A DNA stretch of 64,000 nucleotides from an uncultured Pelagibacteraceae bacterium (GTDB lineage: Bacteria > Pseudomonadota > Alphaproteobacteria > Pelagibacterales > Pelagibacteraceae). This document shows, piece by piece, positions 38,610 to 48,331 of the stretch (positions are counted from its first letter, which is position 1; each line of letters opens with the position of its first letter). The stretch covers positions 1 through 64,000 of the forward strand of contig CACCFT010000004.1 of the NCBI GenBank assembly GCA_902545405.1. The letters are read 5' to 3'. The position numbers and the translations under genes were made by a program. The notes under the pieces were generated by a model, which saw nothing but the letters and a program-made list of their open reading frames with translations, was not told where the DNA came from and ran no database searches.

Positions 38610-39737
38610 ATGGATAAAATTAAAACCACACATGTTGGAAGTCTGCCAAGATCAAAAAAGTTATCTGAAATACTTTTTAAAAAAGATAAAAATGAATTAT
38701 TTGATCAAGGAGAACTTGATGAGATTATTGAAGAAGATGTAAACAAAATTGTAAAAAAACAAATTGATATCGGGATTGATATTATAAGTGATGGTGAAAT
38801 GTCAAAAATAAGTTATGCTACCTACGTCAAGGATCGATTACATGGCTTTAGTGGCGAAAGTGAGAGAAGAGCTCCTAAAGACTTAGATGATTTTCCATCA
38901 TATAAAGAAAAAATTGCAAAATCAGGAGGTACACCTACTTATACAAGACCATGTTGTACTGCTGATTTAAAAATTAAAGATACTAAGTCTCTAACTAAAG
39001 ATATCAGTAATTTAAAATCTGCATTAAAAAAAAATAATCATTCTCAAGGATTTATTAACTCTGCATCACCAGGAGTAATTTCAAATTTCCTTCCAAACAA
39101 ATTTTATAAAAATGACGATGATTATTTGGTGGCATTATCAAAAATGATGAAAACTGAATATGATGAAATAACAAATAATGATTTATTATTGCAAATTGAT
39201 TGTCCAGATCTTGCGCTTGCAAGACATATGACTTTTAAAAATGTATCAGATGAAGAATTTTTAGTAAGAGCTGAAAAACAAATCGAATGTCTTAATGAAG
39301 CAATCAAAGATATCGATGCCTCTAAGTTGAGAATGCATATCTGCTGGGGAAATTATGAAGGACCACATATTCACGATATTGGATTAGAAAAAATATTACC
39401 TATTGCTTTAAAAGCAAATATCCAAACTTATTTAATTGAATCCTCGAACCCAAGACATGCTCATGAATGGCAGGTTTTTGAAAATATAAAACTTCCTAAT
39501 GATAAAGTAATAGTTCCTGGTGTAATAGACTCAACCTCAAACTTTATAGAGCATGAAGAGTTAGTAAAAAATAGAATAATTCAGTATTCAAAAGTAATTG
39601 ATAAAAATCAACTAATGGCTGGAAGTGATTGTGGATTTAGTACTTTTGCTGGTTTTGGAAATGTGGATGAAAATATTGTTTACAAAAAATTTGAATCTTT
39701 GGTCGCAGGTGCAGAGCTTGCGTCAAATGCGATTTAA
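38610..39737 (+). CDS. MetE-C/UROD-like zinc methyltransferase family protein, stand-alone
   Basis: TTHVGSLPRSKKL; putative Zn ligands MHICWGN, YLIESSNPRH, GSDCGFSTF; ATG 38610 chosen. Confidence 0.75.
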   Translation: MDKIKTTHVGSLPRSKKLSEILFKKDKNELFDQGELDEIIEEDVNKIVKKQIDIGIDIISDGEMSKISYATYVKDRLHGFSGESERRAPKDLDDFPSYKEKIAKSGGTPTYTRPCCTADLKIKDTKSLTKDISNLKSALKKNNHSQGFINSASPGVISNFLPNKFYKNDDDYLVALSKMMKTEYDEITNNDLLLQIDCPDLALARHMTFKNVSDEEFLVRAEKQIECLNEAIKDIDASKLRMHICWGNYEGPHIHDIGLEKILPIALKANIQTYLIESSNPRHAHEWQVFENIKLPNDKVIVPGVIDSTSNFIEHEELVKNRIIQYSKVIDKNQLMAGSDCGFSTFAGFGNVDENIVYKKFESLVAGAELASNAI

Positions 39738-39810
39738 AAACTACTTTTAAATTCCCTAAGGAATATATATCCTTTCATACATAAATTTAAATTTAATGAG
39801 GGAAACAAAT

Positions 39811-41031
39811 ATGAAAAAAATATTAATATCTTTATTGTTTCTTCTTTTTGGAACTTCTGCTTACGCAGATTGTAACATTAAGAGTGGATCAATAAATATT
39901 TTAGCTAATGATTTTCCAGCTTTAAGAACTTTCGTGGAAACTGCTAAAGGATGTAAAGGAAGTGCGGATTTTAAAGTCACACACTCATCTGAGCACAATA
40001 AAATTGCTGTGCCAGCTCTAACTGCAAATCCATCAGAGTTTTCTGCAAGAATTGCAGCAAATAGCTCTATAGTTCCTTTGATGAACCAAGACTTAATTAG
40101 ACCACTTGATGATCTTGTTAAGAAATATGGAAAAGGAATACAAGACTCTCAATTGATAACAATTGATGGAAAAATAATGGCAGTTGCTTTTATGGCAAAC
40201 ACTCAGCACTTATATTACAGAGAAGATGTTTTAAAAGAATTGGGTATAGCTGTTCCTAAAACATATGAGGAAGTAGTTGCGGCATCAGAAAAAATAAGAG
40301 CATCTGGTAAAATGCAATATCCTTACGCAGCAGCATACAAAGCTGGTTGGAATTTAGCAGAAGAATTCGTTAACATGTACATTGGACATGGAGGAGAATT
40401 CTTTAAAGCAGGAACTGCTCAGCCAAGCATTAACAATGCAAAAGGTGTAGCAACATTAAATATGCTAAAAAAATTAGCAGGTTTAAGTAACCCAGATTAT
40501 TTAACTCACGATAGTGAAGCTATTAAAGTTGAATGGGAATCTGGAAATGTTGCATTAATGACTCTTTGGGCATCAAGATCAGGAACATTGCTTGATGATG
40601 ATGGTGATGCAAAAATTACAGCAGCAACTAAATTAACTGGACCAGCAACAGTTGCTGGAGGAAACATACCAGCAGCGACTTTATGGTGGGACGGTTTCAC
40701 ATTAGCAAAAAATAGATCTGACGCTGATGCTGAAGCAACATTTAGAGCTTTGGCACACGCAGCTGCTAACAAAAAGATGGTTGCAGATGCAGCGGATCAA
40801 GCTGTTTGGTTAATTGAAGGTTTCAAGCCTGGACCAAAATCAATTGGAGTTATCGAAGCTGTTAAAATGAAAGCTAAACCATATCCAATGTTACCACAAA
40901 TGGGTTTAATGCATGGTGCATTAGGAAGTGAGATTGTTGAATTTTTACAAGGTAAAGAGTCAGCAGAACAAGCTTTAAAAGATGTGGAAGCAGCTTACAT
41001 GAGTAAAGCAAAAGAACAAGGCTTTCTATAA
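39811..41031 (+). CDS. Sugar-type ABC transporter substrate-binding protein
   Basis: Signal peptide MKKILISLLFLLFGTSAYA; extracellular SBP family 1-like; followed by two MalFG-type permeases. Confidence 0.82.
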   Translation: MKKILISLLFLLFGTSAYADCNIKSGSINILANDFPALRTFVETAKGCKGSADFKVTHSSEHNKIAVPALTANPSEFSARIAANSSIVPLMNQDLIRPLDDLVKKYGKGIQDSQLITIDGKIMAVAFMANTQHLYYREDVLKELGIAVPKTYEEVVAASEKIRASGKMQYPYAAAYKAGWNLAEEFVNMYIGHGGEFFKAGTAQPSINNAKGVATLNMLKKLAGLSNPDYLTHDSEAIKVEWESGNVALMTLWASRSGTLLDDDGDAKITAATKLTGPATVAGGNIPAATLWWDGFTLAKNRSDADAEATFRALAHAAANKKMVADAADQAVWLIEGFKPGPKSIGVIEAVKMKAKPYPMLPQMGLMHGALGSEIVEFLQGKESAEQALKDVEAAYMSKAKEQGFL

Positions 41032-41043
41032 TCAATAAATTTT

Positions 41044-41067
41044 AGGTGGGGATGAAAATCCCCACTT
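41044..41067 (+). other. Hairpin between SBP and permease genes
   Basis: AGGTGGGGAtgaaaaTCCCCACTT (9 pairs including one G-U). Confidence 0.7.
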
Positions 41068-41076
41068 ATTACATTA

Positions 41077-42105
41077 ATGCCTAACAAAACTTTTTTTTGG
41101 TTTTTCTTGCCAACTGGATTGGCAATGATTTTATTTATAGGTCTTCCTATTATTTCAACAGGTATACAATCATTTTATGCGCAGCACGACCAAGTTGTTA
41201 AGGAAGTAAAAAAATGTGATCCTTTTGGGTGTACAGTTTCAATAGTTGTTGACCAAGAAAAAACCTCTAAAATTCGAGAAGAAAAACCTTTAGGAAAATT
41301 CAATGGGTTTGGGACTTATGTAGATAGAAATCATCTTGCAATAGAAGAAATTGGAAAATTTTGGAGCGAAACAAATAGTTTTGGGGAATTTGTAGATCAA
41401 GTTACCAACCTACCCTTTTACAAGGCTCTAATATTTACTTTAACTTATTGCTTGTTTGTAACACCTAACGTTTTACTTTTGGGCTTTATAATTGCTTTAA
41501 GTCTTAATGCAGTAACTAGAAGAATTAGAGGACCATTAATATTTGGAACCATATTGCCGATGATTGTTACTCCATTGGTAGGTTCTTTAGTTTTATTTTG
41601 GATGATAGATGCAGAAGGAATTATTGGCGCGAATTTGCAAATGTTAATGGATGACCCTTATTTATCGTTAAAATCCTCAAAAACTCTTACTTGGATAACT
41701 ATAATAATTTATGGAATTTGGCACCATTCACCATTTGCTTTTGTAGTATTTTACGCAGCTTTACAAACTGTTCCCCAAGAACCTGTTGAAGCAGCTATTA
41801 TTGATGGAGCATCAAGATGGCAGAGAGTAAGACATATTGTTTTGCCTCATATTTATCCTGTAGTTACATTTGTTGCTCTCATATCCTTGATGGATAATTT
41901 TAGAGTTTTTGAGCCTATAATTGGTTTTAGTGCTGAAGGAAGTGCTCAATCTTTATCATGGTTAATTTATGATAACCTCGTTAATGAGGAAGTAATATTA
42001 TTTGGTTCGGCTGCAGCCACCTCAATGATGACGATTGTTGGGATAGCCATACTTTTAGCACCAGTTTTAATAAGAACATGGAAGGAATTTAGGACAGCGA
42101 GATAA
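41077..42105 (+). CDS. MalF/UgpA-type ABC permease
   Basis: EAAIIDGASRWQRVRHIVLPHIYP EAA loop. Confidence 0.88.
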   Translation: MPNKTFFWFFLPTGLAMILFIGLPIISTGIQSFYAQHDQVVKEVKKCDPFGCTVSIVVDQEKTSKIREEKPLGKFNGFGTYVDRNHLAIEEIGKFWSETNSFGEFVDQVTNLPFYKALIFTLTYCLFVTPNVLLLGFIIALSLNAVTRRIRGPLIFGTILPMIVTPLVGSLVLFWMIDAEGIIGANLQMLMDDPYLSLKSSKTLTWITIIIYGIWHHSPFAFVVFYAALQTVPQEPVEAAIIDGASRWQRVRHIVLPHIYPVVTFVALISLMDNFRVFEPIIGFSAEGSAQSLSWLIYDNLVNEEVILFGSAAATSMMTIVGIAILLAPVLIRTWKEFRTAR

Positions 42106-42987
42106 ATGGAATACGGACTTGATAAAAGATCAAATGCTTTAAAAATTTTTAATACAACCTTTATAATAGTATGGCTTTTGGTTGCATGCTTTCCTTTTAT
42201 TTGGACTTTCTGGGGGTCATTTAAAGTAAGAGCTGACTTTTTTTCAAGAGCTGACTGGTGGTATGCTATCACAGCATTCAATACATTGTTAGAAACTGGA
42301 GGAAAGTTTACAACAGATGCTTATAGTCAAGCTTGGACTGAAGGAGAGTTTTGGAAGGCATCTAGGAATACAGTTATAGTTACATTTTTTGTTGTAACCA
42401 TTTCTCTGTTCCTCGGGACCTTAGGAGCTTATGCTTTATCTAGATCTACAAGAAATTATGCATTTTGGATTTTAATTGCAGCATTAATTTTTAGAGCAAT
42501 GCCACACATTACTCTAGTCTCTGGTTATTTATTTCCCTTTTTTCAATTACAAATTTGGGGAATACTACCTACGACCATAGTTGTTCTTGTAGCAATAAAT
42601 CAACCATTTACTTTGTGGTTATTGTATTCATTTTTTAAAACTGTTCCTAAAGAACTTGATGAAAGTGCTTTAATTGATGGCTGTTCTTATTTTCAAGCAT
42701 TTAGACATATCATTATGCCAGTTATGTGGCCTGGAGTAATAACAGCTGGATTATTTAGTTTAATGCTTGCGTATAACGATTTTACAGTGACTGCTCTTTT
42801 ATTGAATCAGGAAAATCATACTATGGTTCCTAAAATACAAAGTTATCTTGGAACAAATCAACATGAAGGTAATTTGATGTGGGCTGTTTCTGCAGTTGTT
42901 TCGGCTACTGCTCCTTTATTTATGTTAGTTATGTTTTTCCAAAGACAAGTAATCAGTGGATTAACAGCTGGTGCTGTGAAGGGATAA
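42106..42987 (+). CDS. MalG/UgpE-type ABC permease
   Basis: DESALIDGCSYFQAFRHIIMPVMWPGV EAA loop. Confidence 0.88.
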   Translation: MEYGLDKRSNALKIFNTTFIIVWLLVACFPFIWTFWGSFKVRADFFSRADWWYAITAFNTLLETGGKFTTDAYSQAWTEGEFWKASRNTVIVTFFVVTISLFLGTLGAYALSRSTRNYAFWILIAALIFRAMPHITLVSGYLFPFFQLQIWGILPTTIVVLVAINQPFTLWLLYSFFKTVPKELDESALIDGCSYFQAFRHIIMPVMWPGVITAGLFSLMLAYNDFTVTALLLNQENHTMVPKIQSYLGTNQHEGNLMWAVSAVVSATAPLFMLVMFFQRQVISGLTAGAVKG

Positions 42988-43646
42988 TGAGTTACAAAGC
43001 TGTTTTATTTGGTTCTATTGGAACTTTAGCTGAGACTTCAGATCTTCAAAGAGATGCATTTAATGAAGCTTTTAAAATAAGTGGATTAGACTGGTTTTGG
43101 GATGAAGATATTTACAGAAAACTATTGTCAAAATCAGGTGGAACTACGAGAATTAATGATTACGCAAAAGATACTAGTGTTGAAATAGACGGAAAAAAAA
43201 TAAGAAATTTAAAAACCAAAATTTTTAATGAATATTTAAACAAACACAAAGTTGAGCCTAGAGACGGTGTAAAAGAAATAATTCAATTTTGCAAAAAGAA
43301 CAAAATAAAAATTGGGCTTGCTAGCTCAACAACAAGTAACAATATCAATTCTATATTTAACTCGTTAAGAGGAAGAATTGAAAAAAAAGATTTTGATTTT
43401 ATCGGCAATAATGAATTCATATTAAGAGAAAAACCATATCCTGATATTTATAATTATGCTTTAAAATACTTAAATATTAACTCAGACGAATGTGTGGCAA
43501 TTGAAGATACAGAAGAAAGTTTAAATTCTGCTTTAAGTGCAGACATAAAATGTGTTGCATTTCCTGGAAAATATCACACTCAATACGGATTTGATGGGAA
43601 CCATTTAAAGGTTAATAAATTATCAAAAAAAATCTTTAATAAATAA
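42987..43646 (+). CDS. CbbY-like HAD superfamily protein with degenerate catalytic motif I
   Basis: MSYKAVLFGSIGTLAETSDLQRDAFNEAF...; expected DxDGT replaced by GSIGT; later motifs (LASSTTSN, REKPYPDIY, AIEDTEESLNSA) intact; TAATG overlap start. Confidence 0.8.
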   Translation: MSYKAVLFGSIGTLAETSDLQRDAFNEAFKISGLDWFWDEDIYRKLLSKSGGTTRINDYAKDTSVEIDGKKIRNLKTKIFNEYLNKHKVEPRDGVKEIIQFCKKNKIKIGLASSTTSNNINSIFNSLRGRIEKKDFDFIGNNEFILREKPYPDIYNYALKYLNINSDECVAIEDTEESLNSALSADIKCVAFPGKYHTQYGFDGNHLKVNKLSKKIFNK

Positions 43647-44250
43647 TATCTCTAATAATGTAAAAAACTATAACTGACATAAATATTATAATAAAAATAT
43701 TTATATATTTCCAAAAGCTTCTATTATTTAATTTGTTTGAAAAAATCTTAGATAAGTATCCTAAAGAAAAGAAAAATAAAAAAGAAGCTATAGAAGCACC
43801 TATTCCAAAGTAAATTTTGTTTTCAATATTAAAGGATTTTGAAAAATTTCCTAAAAAAAATACTGTATCAGAATATACGTGAGGATTTAAATATGTAAAA
43901 CCTAAGGTCTTAATAAAGATATTAAATGAGCTCTGTGCTATGACATTATTTTTAAATTCTAAAGATCTAAATTTAAATATTTCTTTAATTTTTCCATAAA
44001 TAAAAAAAGATAAAAAAATAATTAAAAGGATATTTAAAATCAGCTCCACTATATTATTAAAATAATAAGAAAAATAATTAAATAAAAAGATACCTAAGAA
44101 AATTAAAATCAAATCAGATAATGCACAGACTAAGCAAACTAAAAATATGTATTGTTTTTTTAGTCCTTGCTCTATTACAAAAACATTTTGTGGTCCTATT
44201 GCAAAAATTAATGTTAAGCCCGTCAAAAAACCTAAAAAAAGAAAAGACAT
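43636..44250 (-). CDS. LysE/ArgO-type amino acid exporter
   Basis: TLIFAIGPQNVFVIEQGLKK signature. Confidence 0.88.
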   Translation of the reverse strand: MSFLFLGFLTGLTLIFAIGPQNVFVIEQGLKKQYIFLVCLVCALSDLILIFLGIFLFNYFSYYFNNIVELILNILLIIFLSFFIYGKIKEIFKFRSLEFKNNVIAQSSFNIFIKTLGFTYLNPHVYSDTVFFLGNFSKSFNIENKIYFGIGASIASFLFFFSLGYLSKIFSNKLNNRSFWKYINIFIIIFMSVIVFYIIRDIIY

Positions 44251-44252
44251 GT

Positions 44253-45434
44253 TTAAGAAACTGATTTTTTATCGGCCATATAACTTACAAAAATAATTAA
44301 TACTAAAAAAGGTATGCAAATAAGATTCATCATTTTCCATCCAATAGAATTTAGTAAAATTCCAGCAGATAAACTGGCCAAAGCCATAGTTGAAAAAACA
44401 ATTAAATCATTTATCCCTTGTACTTTAAATTTTTCTTCTTTGTTATAAGTCAAAACTACTAAGCTGGTACCTGATATAAACAAAAAATTCCAACCGAGAC
44501 CTAAAAAAATTAATGAGAGCATATAATTAAGATATGTCTGTTCAAATAAACTTAAAAGAACTGTAATAAAAAAAAATAAAACTCCACCATAAATTATTGC
44601 ACTGTGTCCATATTTTTTTATTAAATTACCTGTTATTAGCGAAGGTAAAAACATTGCAACCACATGAAATTGTAATACTAACCCAGTTTCTTTTAAGCTC
44701 ATATTTTCCATAACATGCATACTTAAAGGAGTTGCTGTCATTAGAAATGACATTACTGCGTAAGCAAAAGCTGCTGCAGTAATTGCTTGTAAAAACCTTG
44801 GTTGTAATACGATAGATTTTAGATTTCTTATATTTCCTTCCTTTAGACTATCCTTCTGAATATTTTCTACATTTTTAAAAAAAAATAAAAAAACCCCAGG
44901 CATGAAAGATAGGAAAGATAATAAAAGATAAGAACCAACATACAATTGATCTTGGATTAAATCTTTAGTGTAATTTGCAAGACTTATGCCTAAAAATGCT
45001 GAAACAATCCCTGCCAATAGAAGAGTAGAAATTGCTTTTGGTATTTTGTCTTTTTCAACACTTTCAGCTGCTGCAAATCTATATTGATGATTAAATGCAG
45101 CTCCCATTCCAAGAATTAAGCAAGATAGACAAAATAAATTAAAACTTTTCTGACTGATTGCAAAAGCAGCAAGTAGTGCAGAACATGAACTTCCTATAGC
45201 CGCAAATACAAAACCATTTCTCCTTCCAATTTTACTCATAATATTTGCCGCTAAGACAGTAAAACTTGCAGTTCCAACTACAAATAAAGCAGTTGGCAAA
45301 GTTGATAAAGATTGATTTGAGCTAATTTGGGAACCAACAATTCCACTGAGAAATACTGTTATTGTTGCTGTGGTAAAACCAAATATCTGACTTAACGTAA
45401 GTAAGGATAAATTTCTATTCATAATTAGCGTCAA
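44253..45434 (-). CDS. MFS transporter
   Basis: 12-TM-like ORF with MFS motif ANIMSKIGRRNGF. Confidence 0.82.
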   Translation of the reverse strand: MTLIMNRNLSLLTLSQIFGFTTATITVFLSGIVGSQISSNQSLSTLPTALFVVGTASFTVLAANIMSKIGRRNGFVFAAIGSSCSALLAAFAISQKSFNLFCLSCLILGMGAAFNHQYRFAAAESVEKDKIPKAISTLLLAGIVSAFLGISLANYTKDLIQDQLYVGSYLLLSFLSFMPGVFLFFFKNVENIQKDSLKEGNIRNLKSIVLQPRFLQAITAAAFAYAVMSFLMTATPLSMHVMENMSLKETGLVLQFHVVAMFLPSLITGNLIKKYGHSAIIYGGVLFFFITVLLSLFEQTYLNYMLSLIFLGLGWNFLFISGTSLVVLTYNKEEKFKVQGINDLIVFSTMALASLSAGILLNSIGWKMMNLICIPFLVLIIFVSYMADKKSVS

Positions 45435-45505
45435 TATATTTTTGCTGTTATTTAAATATCTATATAGTTGTTTTGAATTTTAATATAGAAGATATTATTT
45501 AAATT

Positions 45506-46207
45506 ATGATTGGTATATTAGGAGGTATGGGAACTCAAGCGGGCTTAGACTTTTGTGATAAGCTTGCAAAATTAAACAGAGGAAAATTAGATCAAAAATA
45601 TCCAATGTTTGTCCTCTATAATAAATCAAATACACCACGAAGAGAAGAGAATTTAAAGCAATACAAAAATGTTTTAAAAGAATTAATTGCTGGTTGTCGA
45701 ATGCTGGAAAAAAATAAATGCAAGTTTATTGTAATGCCTTGTAACACAGCACATTACTGGCATGAAGATATTCAAAAAAAAATATCAGTGCCATTTCTTA
45801 GTATGCCAAAAGAGGTATATTTAAACACACAAAAAAAATTTAAGAAAAATTCAACTATAGGATTATTATGTACTGAAGCTACTTTAGACACAAAAATCTA
45901 CCATAAATATTTTGAAAAAAATTATAATTTGATAAGTCCTAGTGAAAGATTACAAAAGAGTTCAGTAAATACTGCTATTAAATATGTGAAAAAAGGTAAA
46001 GTAAAAGATGCTGAAAAAGCTTTAAGACCAGCAGTAAAATTTTTAATGAAAAAAAAATGTAAAAAAATAATTCTTGGTTGTACAGAACTACCAATAGCTA
46101 TTTTTTCATACAAATCTTTTAAAAAAGCAAAAGACTCTAAAATATTTGTTGATCCAAATCTTTTGTTAGCTCAAGTGTGTATGAAAAAATATAAAAATTT
46201 AAAGTAA
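45506..46207 (+). CDS. Aspartate/glutamate racemase family protein
   Basis: MIGILGGMGTQAG; VMPCNTAHYW and LGCTELP catalytic Cys motifs. Confidence 0.88.
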   Translation: MIGILGGMGTQAGLDFCDKLAKLNRGKLDQKYPMFVLYNKSNTPRREENLKQYKNVLKELIAGCRMLEKNKCKFIVMPCNTAHYWHEDIQKKISVPFLSMPKEVYLNTQKKFKKNSTIGLLCTEATLDTKIYHKYFEKNYNLISPSERLQKSSVNTAIKYVKKGKVKDAEKALRPAVKFLMKKKCKKIILGCTELPIAIFSYKSFKKAKDSKIFVDPNLLLAQVCMKKYKNLK

Positions 46208-46209
46208 AT

Positions 46210-46863
46210 TTAATTTTTTTTATTACAAATAAAGTATAATTTTCTCGGAAATGATCCTTCTTCAAAATACTCAATAATTAAGTTTTTAAATCCATTTGTT
46301 AAATTCAGTATTTTATCTTTAGAAAAAAAATGAATAATAAAACCATCTATTTCGTATAGATCTTCTCCTCTATGAATTCCTTTTTTATAGTCTCCGTCAT
46401 TAGTATTTCTGACTGTGTAAATATTTAATCCTCCAGGTTTTAAAATTCTATGAATCTCACTATTAAGTTTGTCCAAATCTTTCAGGGTTAAAGCCATGCA
46501 ATAAAGCATATGTGAATAACAAGCATCAACTGAATTAGTTTCAAATGGTAAGTCTTCTCTTATGTCAAATTTTAATGTTGAAATTGAAGATGTTAAATTT
46601 TCTTTTTTTATCTTTTCATTGATAATTTTAATTCCATTTTCACTATAGTCTAATGCTGTTACATTTATCGAATTCTTTGCAAAGTAAATGCTATCTCTTC
46701 CTAGACCTGCTCCTAGCTCAACAATTTTAGAATAATTGTTTTCTTTGAAAATATTTAAAGCTTTTTTTGCAGGTAAACTTGGTTCTAAACCAAACATCTC
46801 AGGCTTATTTGAGAAATTAGTTTCCCAATGCTGAGATTGTCGGTTTAAAATATTTTTATCCAA
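46210..46863 (-). CDS. SAM-dependent methyltransferase (class I)
   Basis: IVELGAGLGRDSIYFAKN motif I. Confidence 0.8.
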   Translation of the reverse strand: MDKNILNRQSQHWETNFSNKPEMFGLEPSLPAKKALNIFKENNYSKIVELGAGLGRDSIYFAKNSINVTALDYSENGIKIINEKIKKENLTSSISTLKFDIREDLPFETNSVDACYSHMLYCMALTLKDLDKLNSEIHRILKPGGLNIYTVRNTNDGDYKKGIHRGEDLYEIDGFIIHFFSKDKILNLTNGFKNLIIEYFEEGSFPRKLYFICNKKN

Positions 46864-46864
46864 T

Positions 46865-47524
46865 TTACTTAGAAGGATCTGGAACCTTTCTTAGATAAGG
46901 TTTTACAGTTTCCCATCCATCTGGATATATTTTTTTAGCTTCGTCATCTTTAATCGCTGGCAAAATAACAACATCCTCTCCCTTTTTCCAATTAGCAGGA
47001 GTAGCTACTTTATGTTTAGCTGTTAGCTGCATAGAGTCTATTGCACGCAAAATCTCTAAAAAGTTTCTTCCAGTTGCCATAGGATATGTAAGATATAATC
47101 CAATTCTCTTATCAGGTCTGATTACAAAAATAGTTCTTACAGTTTCATTATCAACTGCAGTTCTACCCATTGAGGTTGTTCCAGCATCTGCTTCCAACAT
47201 ATTAAACAATTTTGCTACTTTTAAATCTTCATCAGCAATAATTGGATAATTTGGTTTTGTACCAGATACATCTTTAATATCATCTAACCATTTTTTATGA
47301 TCCTCTACTCCATCAACACTTAAACCAATCACTTTTACATTTCTTTTATCAAATTCATCTTTCATTAATCCTAAAGCACCAAGTTCTGTAGTACAAACTG
47401 GTGTAAAATCTTTAGGGTGTGAAAAAATAACTCCCCAACTATCACCTAACCATTCGTGAAAAGAAATATCTCCTTCAGTTGTTTTAGCTTGAAAATCAGG
47501 ACACATACTATTTATTTTTAACAT
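46865..47524 (-). CDS. 1-Cys peroxiredoxin (Prx6-like)
   Basis: HPKDFTPVCTTELGAL; GVEDHKKWLDDIKD; YPMATGRNFLEILRAIDSMQL. Confidence 0.9.
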   Translation of the reverse strand: MLKINSMCPDFQAKTTEGDISFHEWLGDSWGVIFSHPKDFTPVCTTELGALGLMKDEFDKRNVKVIGLSVDGVEDHKKWLDDIKDVSGTKPNYPIIADEDLKVAKLFNMLEADAGTTSMGRTAVDNETVRTIFVIRPDKRIGLYLTYPMATGRNFLEILRAIDSMQLTAKHKVATPANWKKGEDVVILPAIKDDEAKKIYPDGWETVKPYLRKVPDPSK

Positions 47525-47598
47525 TGTCTCCTCCTTATAAAAAAAATATTATATGAAAGATTGTTTTACTAAGCAAACTTTTATAAAGTTAGGTATTT

Positions 47599-48294
47599 AT
47601 GATATTTGAACAACTTTTCGATCAAAAATCTTCTACATACACTTATATAATTGCAAGTGGTGAAGGTAGAGAAGCATTAATAATTGATCCAGTCATTGAA
47701 CATTCTGATGAGTATTCAACTATTTTGAATAATTTAGATCTTAAACTTGTAAAAGTAATTGATACTCACATTCATGCTGATCATATCTCAGCATTAAATG
47801 AATTAAATAAAAGAACAAACTGTATAAGAGTTATGGGAGAAAAATCTAAATCAGAAGTGATAGATCTAAGAATTAAAGATGGTGAAAAAATTAAAGTTGA
47901 AGAAGTTGAACTTCAAGCAATTTATACTCCTGGTCATACTGACTGCTCTTATAGTTTTTTGATGAATGATAGAGTTTTTACTGGAGATACACTTTTAATA
48001 AATGGAAGTGGTAGAACAGATTTTCAAAATGGTAATGCTTACGATGCTTATGATTCTATATTTAATAAATTATTAAAATTACCCGAAAAAACTCTCGTAT
48101 TTCCAGCTCATGATTATAATGGCAAGAAATTTTCCACTATTGAAAATGAAAAAAATAATAATCCAAGATTACAAGTAAGCTCAAAGGAAGAATATGCGGA
48201 CATAATGAATAATCTAAATCTTGCAAATCCAAAAATGATGGATGTCGCAGTACCTGCTAATGTAAAAGGGCTTACTTTAGACAATATTAATTAA
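47599..48294 (+). CDS. Metallo-beta-lactamase fold hydrolase, persulfide dioxygenase/ETHE1-like
   Basis: DTHIHADHISALNEL; TPGHTDCSYSF; TGDTLLINGSGRTDFQNG. Confidence 0.8.
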   Translation: MIFEQLFDQKSSTYTYIIASGEGREALIIDPVIEHSDEYSTILNNLDLKLVKVIDTHIHADHISALNELNKRTNCIRVMGEKSKSEVIDLRIKDGEKIKVEEVELQAIYTPGHTDCSYSFLMNDRVFTGDTLLINGSGRTDFQNGNAYDAYDSIFNKLLKLPEKTLVFPAHDYNGKKFSTIENEKNNNPRLQVSSKEEYADIMNNLNLANPKMMDVAVPANVKGLTLDNIN

Positions 48295-48331
48295 CTTTAA
48301 ATTCCAACATTAATAACTATATAGGCAGTCT

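Noticed and set aside
39748-39765. ATTCC-CTAA-GGAAT mini-hairpin before the sugar-type SBP
   Set aside because: Only a 5-bp AT-rich stem, not above background.
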